Positions 1 to 8,331 are shown, counted from the stretch's first letter. The stretch: DNA of 64,000 nt from Paenibacillus_AB sp036577625 (GCF_036577625.1 NZ_JARBDC010000085.1:40093-104092); one strand, 5' to 3'. Program-made: numbers and translations. Notes: a model not told the origin generated them from the sequence alone.

Positions 1-297
1 AAAGGTGCCGCCCTCGACGTAGCGGCTCCAGTTGGGGGGATGCTTCTGGGCCATTCCCCATTTATGTTGGCTGACGCGGGTCCCGCTTCCGGTCGCGCTT
101 TCGATCATTCCCGAAGCGCGCAAATCGTCGTAAGCCTGCACGACGGTGCTGCGGTTGACGCCGAGCTGCTCCGCCAGCTTCCGTTCGGACGGGAGGATGC
201 TGCCCGGCGGCAGCTCGCCGAACGATATGCGCTGCTCCATATAGTCCGCGATTTGCCGATACAACGGCGTTTTGCTGTCGCGATCCGGCCTCCACAT
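1..297 (-). CDS. MocR/GntR-family transcriptional regulator, N-terminal part (cut by window edge)
   Basis: The first 99 codons are visible, starting at the ATG complementary to 295-297 and running off the left edge. The protein begins MWRPDRDSKTPLYRQIADYM and continues through a typical GntR winged helix: LPPGSILPSERKLAEQLGVN followed by RSTVVQAYDDLRASGMIE and the wing residues SATGSGTRVS. The tail (HKWGMAQKHPPNWSRYVEGG) matches the linker seen in MocR regulators, in which the helix domain is fused to a PLP-dependent aminotransferase-like effector domain; that domain would lie outside the window, so MocR is an inference and GntR is what is seen. A shorter GTG start two bases away is in another frame and is not used. 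It is divergent from the small membrane protein gene at 547. Confidence 0.8.
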   Translation of the reverse strand, partial: MWRPDRDSKTPLYRQIADYMEQRISFGELPPGSILPSERKLAEQLGVNRSTVVQAYDDLRASGMIESATGSGTRVSQHKWGMAQKHPPNWSRYVEGGTF

Positions 298-435
298 GAA
301 CGACACCCCTTGGTAAGCGATCTATTATCGTGCCGCCAAGGCGGCATCTTCATCGTACCGGCAATTCGGCCGCGAGGCGAACGGCGATTGTTGCAGCTTC
401 GTGAACATCTTGTTTCGATTTGTTGAAAAGTGGAT

Positions 436-465
436 GGGACAATTCCCGACCGATTGGACGGTCCC
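436..465. promoter_or_regulatory. Possible operator between the MocR-like gene and the small membrane protein gene
   Basis: In the 249-bp divergent spacer, GGGAC at 436-440 and GTCCC at 461-465 form an inverted repeat around a second GGAC. MocR proteins usually bind spaced GGAC-like repeats between divergent genes, so this is a plausible site; no binding evidence exists in the sequence beyond the repeat. Confidence 0.3.
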
Positions 466-546
466 TTTTCGGCGAACTCGATTTAAGATGATAGGGAAGG
501 ATGGAAGCGCGTTTCGTTTCCGATGCGAACAAGGAGGCAGTGCGTT

Positions 547-759
547 ATGGCGCAATCGTTATATGTTTGGATCATTATTTTCTTCTCGATGTTCGCCGGC
601 GTCGCGACGGTCGCGATAGGGATGTCGAAGGAAAACAAAGAGGGGAATCCCGGCTACGAACGCAGGACGAAAGGGAATTGGACCCGGCTTACGCTCGTTT
701 ACGTCGTTTCGGGAATCGCCGGCCTGGCGATCGTCGTCGCGTTTTTTCAAATACGGTAG
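547..759 (+). CDS. Small two-helix membrane protein
   Basis: A 70-residue protein with two hydrophobic segments: residues about 4-22 (SLYVWIIIFFSMFAGVATVA) and about 50-66 (LTLVYVVSGIAGLAIVVAFF), joined by a charged loop (MSKENKEGNPGYERRTKGNW). The ATG at 547 is chosen because it follows an AAGGAGG ribosome binding site at the normal distance; an in-frame upstream ATG at 523 has none. No family is recognised. It is followed after 45 bp by the promoter of the c-di-GMP riboswitch region, so it is probably its own transcription unit. Confidence 0.7.
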   Translation: MAQSLYVWIIIFFSMFAGVATVAIGMSKENKEGNPGYERRTKGNWTRLTLVYVVSGIAGLAIVVAFFQIR

Positions 760-803
760 CAGCGGGGGGCGCGCGATATGACAAATAGGCCGACATTTTG
801 TGC

Positions 804-832
804 TTGATAGGAATTGATATATTTGGTATGAT
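804..832 (+). promoter_or_regulatory. Sigma-A-type promoter for the riboswitch-transglutaminase transcript
   Basis: TTGATA at 804-809, a 17-bp spacer and TATGAT at 827-832. The expected start near 839 lies just before the first riboswitch aptamer, which supports the assignment. Confidence 0.7.
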
Positions 833-850
833 AGTTCATGCAAAAGCATG

Positions 851-935
851 TCACGATAACGGCAAACTTGTCGAAAGGCAAGGGCGCAAAGCTACAGGGC
901 CTTCTTGATTCGTCAATGGCAGCCAGCTACCGAAC
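851..935 (+). ncRNA. c-di-GMP-I (GEMM-I) riboswitch, first of two in tandem
   Basis: The stretch shows the GEMM-I hallmarks in order: GGCAAACTTG, a GAAA tetraloop closing CTTG/CAAG, GGGCGCAAAGCTACAGGG, and ATGGCAGCCAGCTACCG. The GNRA loop and its receptor side (CGCAAAGCTA..GGGCC) are both intact. The aptamer senses the second messenger c-di-GMP; a GEMM-Ib variant sensing 3',3'-cGAMP cannot be fully excluded by eye. It is followed by a T-rich tract (about 942-959) that could be a termination site, although no strong hairpin directly precedes it. Confidence 0.88.
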
Positions 936-993
936 GATTACGCTTTTTTTCTTTTTTTTCGGACAATCCCCCGCTCCGAATCGGTGAAACTCT

Positions 994-1083
994 AATACGA
1001 TAATGGCAAACTTGTCGAAAGGCAAGGACGCAAAGCTACAGGGCCTTCTGACGACCGTCAATGGCAGCCTGGCCGCCGAAGGG
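994..1083 (+). ncRNA. c-di-GMP-I (GEMM-I) riboswitch, second of two in tandem
   Basis: A near copy of the first aptamer: GGCAAACTTG, GAAA tetraloop, GGACGCAAAGCTACAGGG and ATGGCAGCCTGGCCGCCG. Its 3' end touches the GAAGGGAG ribosome binding site (about 1078-1085) of the gene starting at 1094, so ligand binding could directly affect ribosome access. This is inferred from spacing. Tandem GEMM aptamers are known in other bacteria and are thought to sharpen or combine the response. Confidence 0.88.
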
Positions 1084-1093
1084 AGTTTTATAC

Positions 1094-1894
1094 ATGCGCA
1101 ACGTTTTGCTTGCCGTTGTCGCAATGTTCGCGCTTCTATGGTGCGCGCCGATCGTACAAGCGGTGCAATCGGACGATTGGCTCGGCTTGGAGCGCGTGAA
1201 CGACGGCATCGTCACGATCCGGTACGACGTAAATGCCGATGTCAAAACGAAGCTGATGATCGCGAAGGAGCAAACTAAATATACGTACCGGCTGCCGCCG
1301 GACAAAAGAGAGCAATCGTTTCCGCTGCAGATGGGCAACGGCGATTATACGATTTCCGTCCTCGAACAAGTCGGCGGCACCAAGTACAAAGTGGTGCGGG
1401 AAGCAACGGTAAAGCTCGAGCTCGCGCAAGCCGAAGACGTTTACTTGAATTCCGTGCAAAACGTCGAATGGAGCGAAACGAGCCGCGCCGTTCAAATTGC
1501 GAAGGAATTGACAAAAACGTCCGCCACCGATTCGGAAAAAGTGCAGGCCGTATACGAATACGTGATCGGAACGATCCGGTACGACGACGCGCTCGCTTCC
1601 TCCGATCTCGCGGATTATATCCCCGATATCGACCGAACGATTGCGGAAGGAAAAGATATATGCTACGGCTACGCTTCGCTGTTCGCCGCCATGCTGAGGA
1701 GCGTTGATATTCCGGCGAAGCTGGTCATGGGAACGTCGGAATACGTCGAAGCGTATCATGCGTGGAACGAAGTGTATTTGAACGGTGCATGGGTCACCGT
1801 CGATACGACGGTCGATGCCGGCTGGAAAGGAAGCGGCACGGCTTTCGAGATGGTCAAAGACGCCGGCCGGTATGCGGCGGTCAAATATTATTAA
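1094..1894 (+). CDS. Secreted transglutaminase-like (cysteine protease fold) protein
   Basis: A 266-residue protein with an N-terminal signal peptide (MRNVLLAVVAMFALLWCAPI, likely cleavage after VQA) and a C-terminal transglutaminase-like domain. The catalytic triad is visible: Cys190 in DICYGYASLFAAMLR, His222 in EAYHAWNEVYL and Asp237 in WVTVDTTVDAG. Such domains act as peptidases or cross-linking enzymes outside the cell. The ATG at 1094 is preferred over an upstream in-frame start at 1061 because the latter would lie inside the riboswitch and lacks a ribosome binding site. The gene is under two c-di-GMP riboswitches and precedes an LPKTG adhesin and sortase, so a role in c-di-GMP-controlled surface attachment (for example processing the adhesin) is a reasonable inference. 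Confidence 0.85.
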   Translation: MRNVLLAVVAMFALLWCAPIVQAVQSDDWLGLERVNDGIVTIRYDVNADVKTKLMIAKEQTKYTYRLPPDKREQSFPLQMGNGDYTISVLEQVGGTKYKVVREATVKLELAQAEDVYLNSVQNVEWSETSRAVQIAKELTKTSATDSEKVQAVYEYVIGTIRYDDALASSDLADYIPDIDRTIAEGKDICYGYASLFAAMLRSVDIPAKLVMGTSEYVEAYHAWNEVYLNGAWVTVDTTVDAGWKGSGTAFEMVKDAGRYAAVKYY

Positions 1895-1911
1895 CCATAA
1901 GATCAACGTCA

Positions 1912-1942
1912 GCCTTGGACATCGCGTCCAAGGCTTATTCCA
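1912..1942 (+). terminator. Hairpin after the transglutaminase gene
   Basis: GCCTTGGAC (1912-1920) and GTCCAAGGC (1926-1934) form a perfect 9-bp stem with a 5-base loop, 18 bp after the stop codon. The following TTATT is only weakly T-rich, so termination may be partial. Confidence 0.5.
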
Positions 1943-2021
1943 GTTTGTTCAGAAAATGTATAGTTTCTGGGGGTATACTGCAAGAAGCCCAGCTTGATCG
2001 GTGACGGAAAAACGGAAGCCG

Positions 2022-2116
2022 GGTCGTGCGCCAGAAGTGAGAAGCGGAGGTGAATGATCGAAAGCTCCTTGTCGGCACGCCAATCGTACGAGGCGATGCC
2101 CGTTATGCGCACGATA
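2022..2116 (+). ncRNA. Candidate structured leader of the adhesin gene (unknown class)
   Basis: TCGTGCGC (2023-2030) can pair with GCGCACGA (2107-2114), closing a domain that contains two further hairpins: GGAG/CTCC around GTGAATGATCGAAAG, and GGCACGCC with GGCGATGCC around a 10-base loop. Together they form a three-way junction directly upstream of the adhesin ribosome binding site. I compared it by memory with GEMM-I, c-di-GMP-II, ydaO, cobalamin, THF and ZTP consensus and saw no match. Confidence 0.35.
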
Positions 2117-2149
2117 GATTAGGGTGATGGGGAGACCGATGGAGAAACT

Positions 2150-5100
2150 ATGAAGAAGAAAACAAGTGGAATCGTTTTTGCGCTGCTGCTGCTGGTTCAG
2201 ACGGTGTTCGGCGCTTCCGTCTGGGGGAACGCCGGCGCGTCGGAAAGCGTGCAACAATCCGTTTACGGGCAAGTCACGAATGCCGTTTATGCGCCTGCAG
2301 CGCCTGCAAAGCCTGCGGCGAATTCCGGGAGCATTTTGACCCGGGTCGTGCTGACCGACCAGAACGGCACCGTGATCGACGCCGTATACAATCCGGACAG
2401 CACGCTGGACATAGGAGCGGCCGTCAATCTGGCTTACGAATGGACGCTTCCGAACGGTCACGGCTACAAAGAAGGAAGCACGTTCGCGTTCGAGCTGCCG
2501 CCGCAGTTTGACATTTTTACGGACATCGACGAACCGCTCGTTTCCGGCCAGGATACGGTCGGACGGTTTACGGTAAGCCGGGACGGCAAAGTCGTCATTA
2601 CATTCAACGAGTATGTGGAGACTCATTCGAACGTAAGCGGCAAGCTGGAAATTCGCACGGAATTTAAGGAAGAAATCGTCAAAGGCAGCACGGAGGTCGT
2701 TATCGCCGTGCCGGTAAACGGCGGCGTCCAAACCGTCATCGTTCACCTGAAGCCTCCGGGCGGAAAGCCGATCGACAAGCAAGGGCAGCAAAATCCGAGC
2801 GACAAAAACCGGATCGACTGGAACATCCAGATCAACAAATCGCTGGACAAGATCAAGCGGGCGGTCGTCACCGACACGCTGCCGGCCGGATTGGAATTGA
2901 TTGCGGACTCGATTGAGGTTTATCAATTGCAGGTGAACGGAGACGGTACGACCGTGCCCGGCAATCCGGTCGAGAAAGGCGCTTATACGGTCGAAACGAG
3001 CGGAAGCGGGTTTAAGCTGGCGTTCCGCGACGAGACGATCGGCAAAGCTTACGGAGTGCGCTTTGCGACGCGCATTGCGGGCGAGCAAACGAAATTCGTC
3101 AACACGGCCGTGCTGTCGGGCGAAGGCATGACGGATGCGAAAACGACCGCAGAGGTAACCGTGCAGCGCGGCGAATTTTTGGCCAAATCGTACAAGGCCG
3201 ACTCGACAACCGGGATCGTAACGTGGACGGTCAAATACAACTTCAGCGAGCGTAAAGTGCCGAAGGAAAAGGCCGTTATAACGGACCAATTCAGCGCCGT
3301 ACACGAGTGGATTCCCGATTCGCTCAAGGTGTACAAAGGAGCGACGACGGAGCAGGTTCCTGCGTCCGAATACTCGGCAACCGCGACGGGGAACGGGTTT
3401 ACGCTGCAGTTCAACAAAGATGTCGATTCGGCGTATACGATCGAATACAAAACGAAGCCGATCGATCGCACGGCTGCCGAAGGGAAAAAAGTGACGAACA
3501 AGGTCGTTTCGGACGGAGAATTCAAGGAAGTGACGACCTCGACCCAAAGAAGCCGCGTCCTGCGGAAGGAAAACGGAGCCGCGGATTATAAAAACAAAAC
3601 GACGACGTGGCTCATTACAATCAACGGCGACAAAAATCCGGACGATAACGGCAAGTACAGCATGGACAACGTCGTTGTCACGGACACGTTCCCGAACGCC
3701 GGACTCGAGTTCATTCCGGAGTCGGTCATCGTCAAGGCGGACGGGAAGCAGGTCAAGGACGGCTACAAGGTCGTTTCCGCGGATCCCCGCAGCGGCTTCG
3801 TCATCGAATTCACCGGTACCATAAACAAAACGTATACGGTGGAGTATAAAACGAAGTTCAATGTCGGCTGGAAGACGGATAAAAACAAAGACTTTTTGAA
3901 CAAAGCTTCCGTGACGTGGACCGAAAACGGCAAGCCGCAAGGACCGGTCGACAGGGATGCGAGCTTCGCCGCCGACGACTATACGAAAAACAACGGCGGC
4001 AAAGACGGCACGTACGATCCGGTCAACAAAGAAATCACGTGGAACGTCAAGCTGAACTACAATCTCGATCCGATCGCGCAGGCGAAAGTGACGGACGCGT
4101 TGAAGCAAGGCCAAACGGTTGTGCCGAATTCGGTGCGGGTGTACGAGATGACGTTGACGGGATCGAAGAACGGCGTCGAGAAAGGCGCGGAACTGCCGGC
4201 CGACCGATACGAAGCGACCGTGCAGCCTACGGCCGACGGCCATGAGCTGACCGTCCTTTTCAAGGACGATCCGTTTGCGAAGCCGTACTGGATCACGTTC
4301 AAGACGACGCTGAAAGGCTCTCTGATCGAGTCCGAAATCAAGAATACCGCCAAATTGATGAGCGGAGGCCAAACGGCGGCGACATGGGGAGCCAGCGTAA
4401 CGGTGCCGCACGGCGGTACGTACGTGACGAAAAAAGGCGCGCAAAACAATAATAAAATCGATTGGACGGTTCGGATCAACGAGGGCCAATCGCATATTTC
4501 GAACGCCGCCATCATCGACCATCCGAGCCCCAACCAAGTATTGATCGAAAGCTCGTTCCGCTTGTACGCTACCCGGATCGACGCAAGCGGTCATGCGGAA
4601 AAGGCCGAGCTGCTGACGAGGGACCGCGACTATACGCTGAACATTTCGACGCTTTCGGGCGATCGGGAAACGTTCGAGCTGCGCTTTACGAACGACATTT
4701 CCTCGGCTTATATTTTGGAATACCAGTCGTTCATCAACGCCGCGGACAAAGAGGAAGTGCGAAATACGGTCGCGCTTGAAGGGGACCGGCTGACGACGGA
4801 AGTTCGGGAAACGTTCGACAAGATTATCGTGCGCACGTCTTCCGGCTCGGGTTCGGGCGGCGGCGTGACGGGCAATCTGGAAGTAACGAAGGTCGATAAG
4901 GACGATCCGTCCAAGCCGCTGGCGGGAGCGAAGTTCGCGCTCTACGACAAGGCGGAGAAGCGTGCGCCGATCGTGCAGACGACGGACGCGAACGGCAAGC
5001 TGCTGTTTACGAAGCTGCTTTACGACGACTACATTTTGGAGGAGCTGACCGCTCCCGAGGGCTACGCGATCGACGAGGCGAAGCAAACCGTTACGATCGA

Positions 5101-6001
5101 CTCGAGCTCGACGAGCCAGGCGAATACGAAGAAGATTACCGTAACGAACCGCAAGAAAGCTCCTGTCGATCCCGTCGTTCCGACCGGCAGTCTGGAAGTG
5201 ACGAAGGTGGATAAGGACGATCCGTCCAAGCTGCTTGCGGGAGCGAAGTTCAAGCTTTCCGACAAAGCCGGCGCGCGTGCGCCGCTCGAGCAAACGACGA
5301 ATGCGGAAGGGAAGCTGACGTTCGCCAAATTGCCTTACGGCGACTACGTGCTGGAGGAGCTGGAGGCTCCGGCGGGGTACGTCGCGGGCGAGACGAAGCA
5401 TGACGTGACGATCGGTTCCGCTTCGGCACAAGACGGGAACGTCGTGAAAATCGTCGTAACGAACGCGAAAAAATCGGATCCGGGCAACCCGGGCAACCCT
5501 GGCAACCCTGGTAACCCTGGTAACCCTGGTAACCCTGGTAACCCTGGCAATCCAGGAAACCCTGGCAATCCGGTAGACCCTGAAGATCCGGTCGAACCGG
5601 TCGATCCGGGCAACCCGACGACTCCGGGAACGGTCAATCCGAACGTCCCCGCCGATCCGCAGCAGCCTGGAACAACGCCGTCCAAGCCGGATAAGCCGGA
5701 CGGCGTAGTGGATGTGCCGGATGAAGACGTTCCGTTGGGCGGAGTTCCCAAGGACCCGCAGACGGATAATCCGGGAACGCCGACGGAAGTTCCGGGAACG
5801 CCGAAGGACGATACGGGAACGCCGACCGTCGACATCGAAGACGAGGACACTCCGCTCGGCGGCGTCGATCCGAAGCCGGAAATCCCGGTCGCGACGCTTC
5901 CGAAGACCGGCGAATCGAGCCCGTATCCGTATTATGCGATGGGCCTCGCGCTGATCGGACTCGGCGTCTGGCTGGGCCGCAAGCGGATGAAAACGAAATA
6001 A
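2150..6001 (+). CDS. Large LPKTG-anchored surface adhesin with Cna-B/SpaA domains
   Basis: A 1283-residue cell-wall protein. After a signal peptide (residues 1-30) come about five ~140-residue collagen-adhesin-like repeats, each starting with a W-centred strand (RIDWNIQIN near 222, GIVTWTVKYN, TTTWLITING, EITWNVKLN, KIDWTVRIN) and a VTD(T/Q) motif. Two SpaA/Cna-B modules follow at about 908 and 1013 (LEVTKVDKDDPSKPLAGAKF and ILEELTAPEGY / VLEELEAPAGY), with Lys and Glu residues suited to intramolecular isopeptide bonds. A Gly-Asn-Pro repeat near 1110-1142 and a Pro-rich stalk lead to the sorting signal LPKTG at 1250, a hydrophobic helix and the basic tail RKRMKTK. The sortase gene follows after 88 bp. 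The start has GGAG five bases upstream. It probably mediates attachment or biofilm formation. Confidence 0.93.
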   Translation: MKKKTSGIVFALLLLVQTVFGASVWGNAGASESVQQSVYGQVTNAVYAPAAPAKPAANSGSILTRVVLTDQNGTVIDAVYNPDSTLDIGAAVNLAYEWTLPNGHGYKEGSTFAFELPPQFDIFTDIDEPLVSGQDTVGRFTVSRDGKVVITFNEYVETHSNVSGKLEIRTEFKEEIVKGSTEVVIAVPVNGGVQTVIVHLKPPGGKPIDKQGQQNPSDKNRIDWNIQINKSLDKIKRAVVTDTLPAGLELIADSIEVYQLQVNGDGTTVPGNPVEKGAYTVETSGSGFKLAFRDETIGKAYGVRFATRIAGEQTKFVNTAVLSGEGMTDAKTTAEVTVQRGEFLAKSYKADSTTGIVTWTVKYNFSERKVPKEKAVITDQFSAVHEWIPDSLKVYKGATTEQVPASEYSATATGNGFTLQFNKDVDSAYTIEYKTKPIDRTAAEGKKVTNKVVSDGEFKEVTTSTQRSRVLRKENGAADYKNKTTTWLITINGDKNPDDNGKYSMDNVVVTDTFPNAGLEFIPESVIVKADGKQVKDGYKVVSADPRSGFVIEFTGTINKTYTVEYKTKFNVGWKTDKNKDFLNKASVTWTENGKPQGPVDRDASFAADDYTKNNGGKDGTYDPVNKEITWNVKLNYNLDPIAQAKVTDALKQGQTVVPNSVRVYEMTLTGSKNGVEKGAELPADRYEATVQPTADGHELTVLFKDDPFAKPYWITFKTTLKGSLIESEIKNTAKLMSGGQTAATWGASVTVPHGGTYVTKKGAQNNNKIDWTVRINEGQSHISNAAIIDHPSPNQVLIESSFRLYATRIDASGHAEKAELLTRDRDYTLNISTLSGDRETFELRFTNDISSAYILEYQSFINAADKEEVRNTVALEGDRLTTEVRETFDKIIVRTSSGSGSGGGVTGNLEVTKVDKDDPSKPLAGAKFALYDKAEKRAPIVQTTDANGKLLFTKLLYDDYILEELTAPEGYAIDEAKQTVTIDSSSTSQANTKKITVTNRKKAPVDPVVPTGSLEVTKVDKDDPSKLLAGAKFKLSDKAGARAPLEQTTNAEGKLTFAKLPYGDYVLEELEAPAGYVAGETKHDVTIGSASAQDGNVVKIVVTNAKKSDPGNPGNPGNPGNPGNPGNPGNPGNPGNPGNPVDPEDPVEPVDPGNPTTPGTVNPNVPADPQQPGTTPSKPDKPDGVVDVPDEDVPLGGVPKDPQTDNPGTPTEVPGTPKDDTGTPTVDIEDEDTPLGGVDPKPEIPVATLPKTGESSPYPYYAMGLALIGLGVWLGRKRMKTK
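5480..5574 (+). repeat. 9-bp coding tandem repeat (Gly-Asn-Pro) in the adhesin stalk
   Basis: About ten copies of GGCAACCCT-like units, differing at third codon positions, encode the flexible Gly-Asn-Pro stretch. The central units (GGTAACCCT) are identical and could change copy number by slippage. Confidence 0.85.
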
Positions 6002-6088
6002 GAACCGCAAGCGCGGCTCCCCTTGACCTTTTTCCGGGCAGGGGAGCCGTTCAACGTTTCGGAATCGCAGACGGAAAGGGGGGCGCTC

Positions 6089-6820
6089 GTGCGCTTTATA
6101 TCGTACGCATTGATATTGCTCGGGATTGCGGCGATGGCCGCGCCCAAGCTGATGGAATGGCGGGCGGACCGGGAGCTGGACGCGCTGCTGCGGGAAGCGG
6201 AACGGCATGAAGCGGCGGCTGCGCCGCTCGCCGATACGGCTGCGATCGACGGCTATTTGCGCGTATCCCGCTTGCTCGGGGAGGAGAGCGGAAATCCGGA
6301 GGAGGCGGCTGATGCTGCGGCGAACGGCACTACCGCCGCCGACGCGACGGCCCCTGCGGCCGCGGCGCAGGATGCCGTCGCCGCCGAAGCGGATGCGGCG
6401 GGAAGCGAAGCGAAACGGCCGCCGCAGCCGCAGCCGATCGCAACGATCGAAATCGCCTCGATCGGCGTGAAGCTTCCGGTGCTGGAAGGCGCGACGGAGG
6501 CCAATATGGCGCATTCGGCCGCGCATATGTCGGAGACGGCGCCGCTCGGCGAGATCGGCAATGCGGCCATAGCCGCCCATCGGGCGCGAACGAAAGGCAG
6601 GCTGTTCAATCGTCTCGACGAAGTGGCCGAGGGCGACGAAATCGTCATACGGTCGGAAGGCCGCAAGTACGTATACACCGTCTTCAAGCGTTTTGTCGTC
6701 GAGCCGGACGACGTGTCGGTTTTAAACAAAATCGGCGACGAGAAGCTGCTGACGTTGATCACATGCGATCCGGTCGTGAACGCGACCCATCGTCTCATCG
6801 TCCAGGCGAGGATGGAATAG
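6089..6820 (+). CDS. Sortase (class D-like) transpeptidase
   Basis: A 243-residue membrane-anchored sortase. One N-terminal helix (FISYALILLGIAAMAAPKL) is followed by an unusual Ala-rich linker of about 80 residues and the sortase barrel beginning at IATIEIASIGVKLPVLEGAT. Catalytic residues are His164 (AIAAHRART), Cys226 in the TLITC signature and Arg235 in ATHRLIV. The GTG at 6089 is used as start because AAGGGGGG lies six bases upstream; the open frame extends to 6023 without such a site. Sortases cleave LPXTG between Thr and Gly and join the protein to peptidoglycan. The adjacent LPKTG adhesin is the obvious substrate. Assignment to class D rests on the genomic type and the TLxTC motif and is tentative. 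Confidence 0.9.
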   Translation: MRFISYALILLGIAAMAAPKLMEWRADRELDALLREAERHEAAAAPLADTAAIDGYLRVSRLLGEESGNPEEAADAAANGTTAADATAPAAAAQDAVAAEADAAGSEAKRPPQPQPIATIEIASIGVKLPVLEGATEANMAHSAAHMSETAPLGEIGNAAIAAHRARTKGRLFNRLDEVAEGDEIVIRSEGRKYVYTVFKRFVVEPDDVSVLNKIGDEKLLTLITCDPVVNATHRLIVQARME

Positions 6821-6821
6821 C

Positions 6822-6869
6822 CGGCCGATCGGACCGGAGCGGCTCCGGGACGCCGGGGCCAATCGGCCG
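6822..6869 (+). terminator. Weak hairpin after the sortase gene
   Basis: CGGCCGAT (6822-6829) pairs with ATCGGCCG (6862-6869), with an inner GGAGCGGCTCC hairpin. There is no T-run, so it may be a stabilising structure rather than a terminator. Confidence 0.3.
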
Positions 6870-6977
6870 CGATACGGTCGCCGCGAATATAAACGCGGAA
6901 GGAATACGGCCCGATACGGCGAATAAACGACTAGCTGGATAACACCATGCGTACGTATCGGGAGGGGTCGGCGGTCG

Positions 6978-7772
6978 ATGGACAACAGTCGCAATAACGG
7001 GCGGACGCCGGCAGGCGACCTGGAGTCGATGAGGCTGCCGCTGCTGCGGTTTTGCTTGAAGCTGACCGGAACGAAATGGGAAGCCGAGGACCTCGTGCAG
7101 GATACGATCGTGCGGCTGCTCCATGCGCTGGAGGCAAAGCCCGGGCGGGACATCGGGCTTCGCTATGCGTACCGGACGGCGCGCCATTTATGGATCGACC
7201 GGTACCGGCGGTCGAAGCGGGTCGGCGTCATGGCGCAGGCCGACGCGGCGGAGCTTGCGGGCGATGACGGCGGCTCCCACGCCGGCGGGAAGACCCGCCG
7301 GGCGATGCAGCCCGCGGGCTCGTCCCATGCGGCGATGGACGCGCGCGAGCATTTGGAGGAGCTGGCGTGGCGGCTGTCGCCGAAGCCGTTCGTCATTTTG
7401 CTGCTCATGGACGTGTTCGACTTCACGGCGAAGGAGACGGCCGCCTGGCTGGGCGGCACGGAGGCAGCCGTGCAGGCGGCGCTGTCGCGGGCGCGCGCCC
7501 GGCTCAAGTCGCTCAGCCGCACGATGCATGCGGACGGGCGCGCTCCGGGCAAGCGCGAGCATGCCGCCGACCCGGATCGGGCCGGGGCGTCGCCGGCTTT
7601 TTTCGAGGCGGTGCTCGACGCGTTCCGGCGCCGTCATCCGGCCGCCATACAGCAAGCGTACTTGTCGCTTGCGGAATCGGGAGGCCGGCTGCGGCGAATT
7701 CGCGCGCAGGGCGGCCGGCTTTTTTTCACGTTACAGGATCCCGACGGCAACGTTTTGATGGTGTCGACTTGA
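6978..7772 (+). CDS. ECF-type RNA polymerase sigma factor with C-terminal extension
   Basis: A 264-residue sigma-70 family protein. Region 2 is at about residues 15-80 (LLRFCLKLTGTKWEAEDLVQDTIVRLLHAL, then YRTARHLWIDRYRRSKR), and region 4 at about 118-180 (LEELAWRLSPKPFVILLLMD, FTAKETAAWLGGTEAAVQAALSRARARL). A further ~80 residues form an extension (FFEAVLDAFRRRHPAAIQQA up to LFFTLQDPDGNVLMVST). No anti-sigma gene is adjacent, so activity may be controlled by this extension, as known for some ECF groups (ECF41, ECF42-like). GGGAGGGG lies upstream of the ATG. Its targets are unknown; the 157-bp gap after the sortase gene suggests separate transcription. Confidence 0.85.
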   Translation: MDNSRNNGRTPAGDLESMRLPLLRFCLKLTGTKWEAEDLVQDTIVRLLHALEAKPGRDIGLRYAYRTARHLWIDRYRRSKRVGVMAQADAAELAGDDGGSHAGGKTRRAMQPAGSSHAAMDAREHLEELAWRLSPKPFVILLLMDVFDFTAKETAAWLGGTEAAVQAALSRARARLKSLSRTMHADGRAPGKREHAADPDRAGASPAFFEAVLDAFRRRHPAAIQQAYLSLAESGGRLRRIRAQGGRLFFTLQDPDGNVLMVST

Positions 7773-7892
7773 GGAGCGGGCGTTTGAAGAACGCGCGGCC
7801 AGGTCCGACCGCCACGAATGCGTCGAGTACGTCGAGTAAGTCGAGACGGCTGGCGCAAAGGTAGTGGCATATACGGTCCGGCCGCGAAGCGA

Positions 7893-7950
7893 AAGCCGCT
7901 TTGACACATTTCGATCTGCAAAGGCAGGTCCGGTGTCGAAGCGGCTTTTT
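7893..7950 (+). terminator. Rho-independent terminator
   Basis: AAGCCGCTTTGACAC (7893-7907) pairs with GTGTCGAAGCGGCTT (7933-7947), followed by a run of T. It is suited to end transcription of the ECF sigma gene. Confidence 0.85.
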
Positions 7951-8005
7951 CGTTGCGGAGGCCCGATGATGCGAGCAAGGATGCGAGGATCGATTGTGCA
8001 AATAC

Positions 8006-8193
8006 GGCTAACGAATCATGGGATCGTTATTGGTTCCCTTACGGGGGTTTGAAATTGTAACGAACCCCACAATCGTTATGGTCGGCAAATCTCATCGTTT
8101 CGTGCAGTTTTCGGCGCGATAAGGCTACTACGGTTCGTAACAAATATCGGAGCGGCCATTTCCCCGCTTTTAAGCATTGGACGATTCGTTAGC
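8006..8193. repeat. Palindrome-bounded intergenic repeat element (copy 1)
   Basis: GGCTAACGAATC at 8006-8017 and GATTCGTTAGC at 8183-8193 bound a 188-bp noncoding stretch containing GGTTCGTAACAAATATCGG. A related element with the same boundaries lies at 30728-30867. Confidence 0.5.
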
Positions 8194-8331
8194 AATCGAC
8201 GTGCGTCCGACGGCCGCCGAGCCGAGAGATTCGGGAGGCTATCGATCCCCGTTTCGTTGTGTTAGGACGGTTCAAGCGGAAAACTTGCCGATAAGCGACT
8301 CCAAGACTGAAGTTGTCCGGATTTAATGTAA

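Noticed and set aside
1949..6580. 1543-codon open frame on the minus strand opposite the adhesin and sortase
   Set aside because: Arg-rich low-complexity translation and no family signal; it is the shadow of the strongly biased codons of the plus-strand adhesin.
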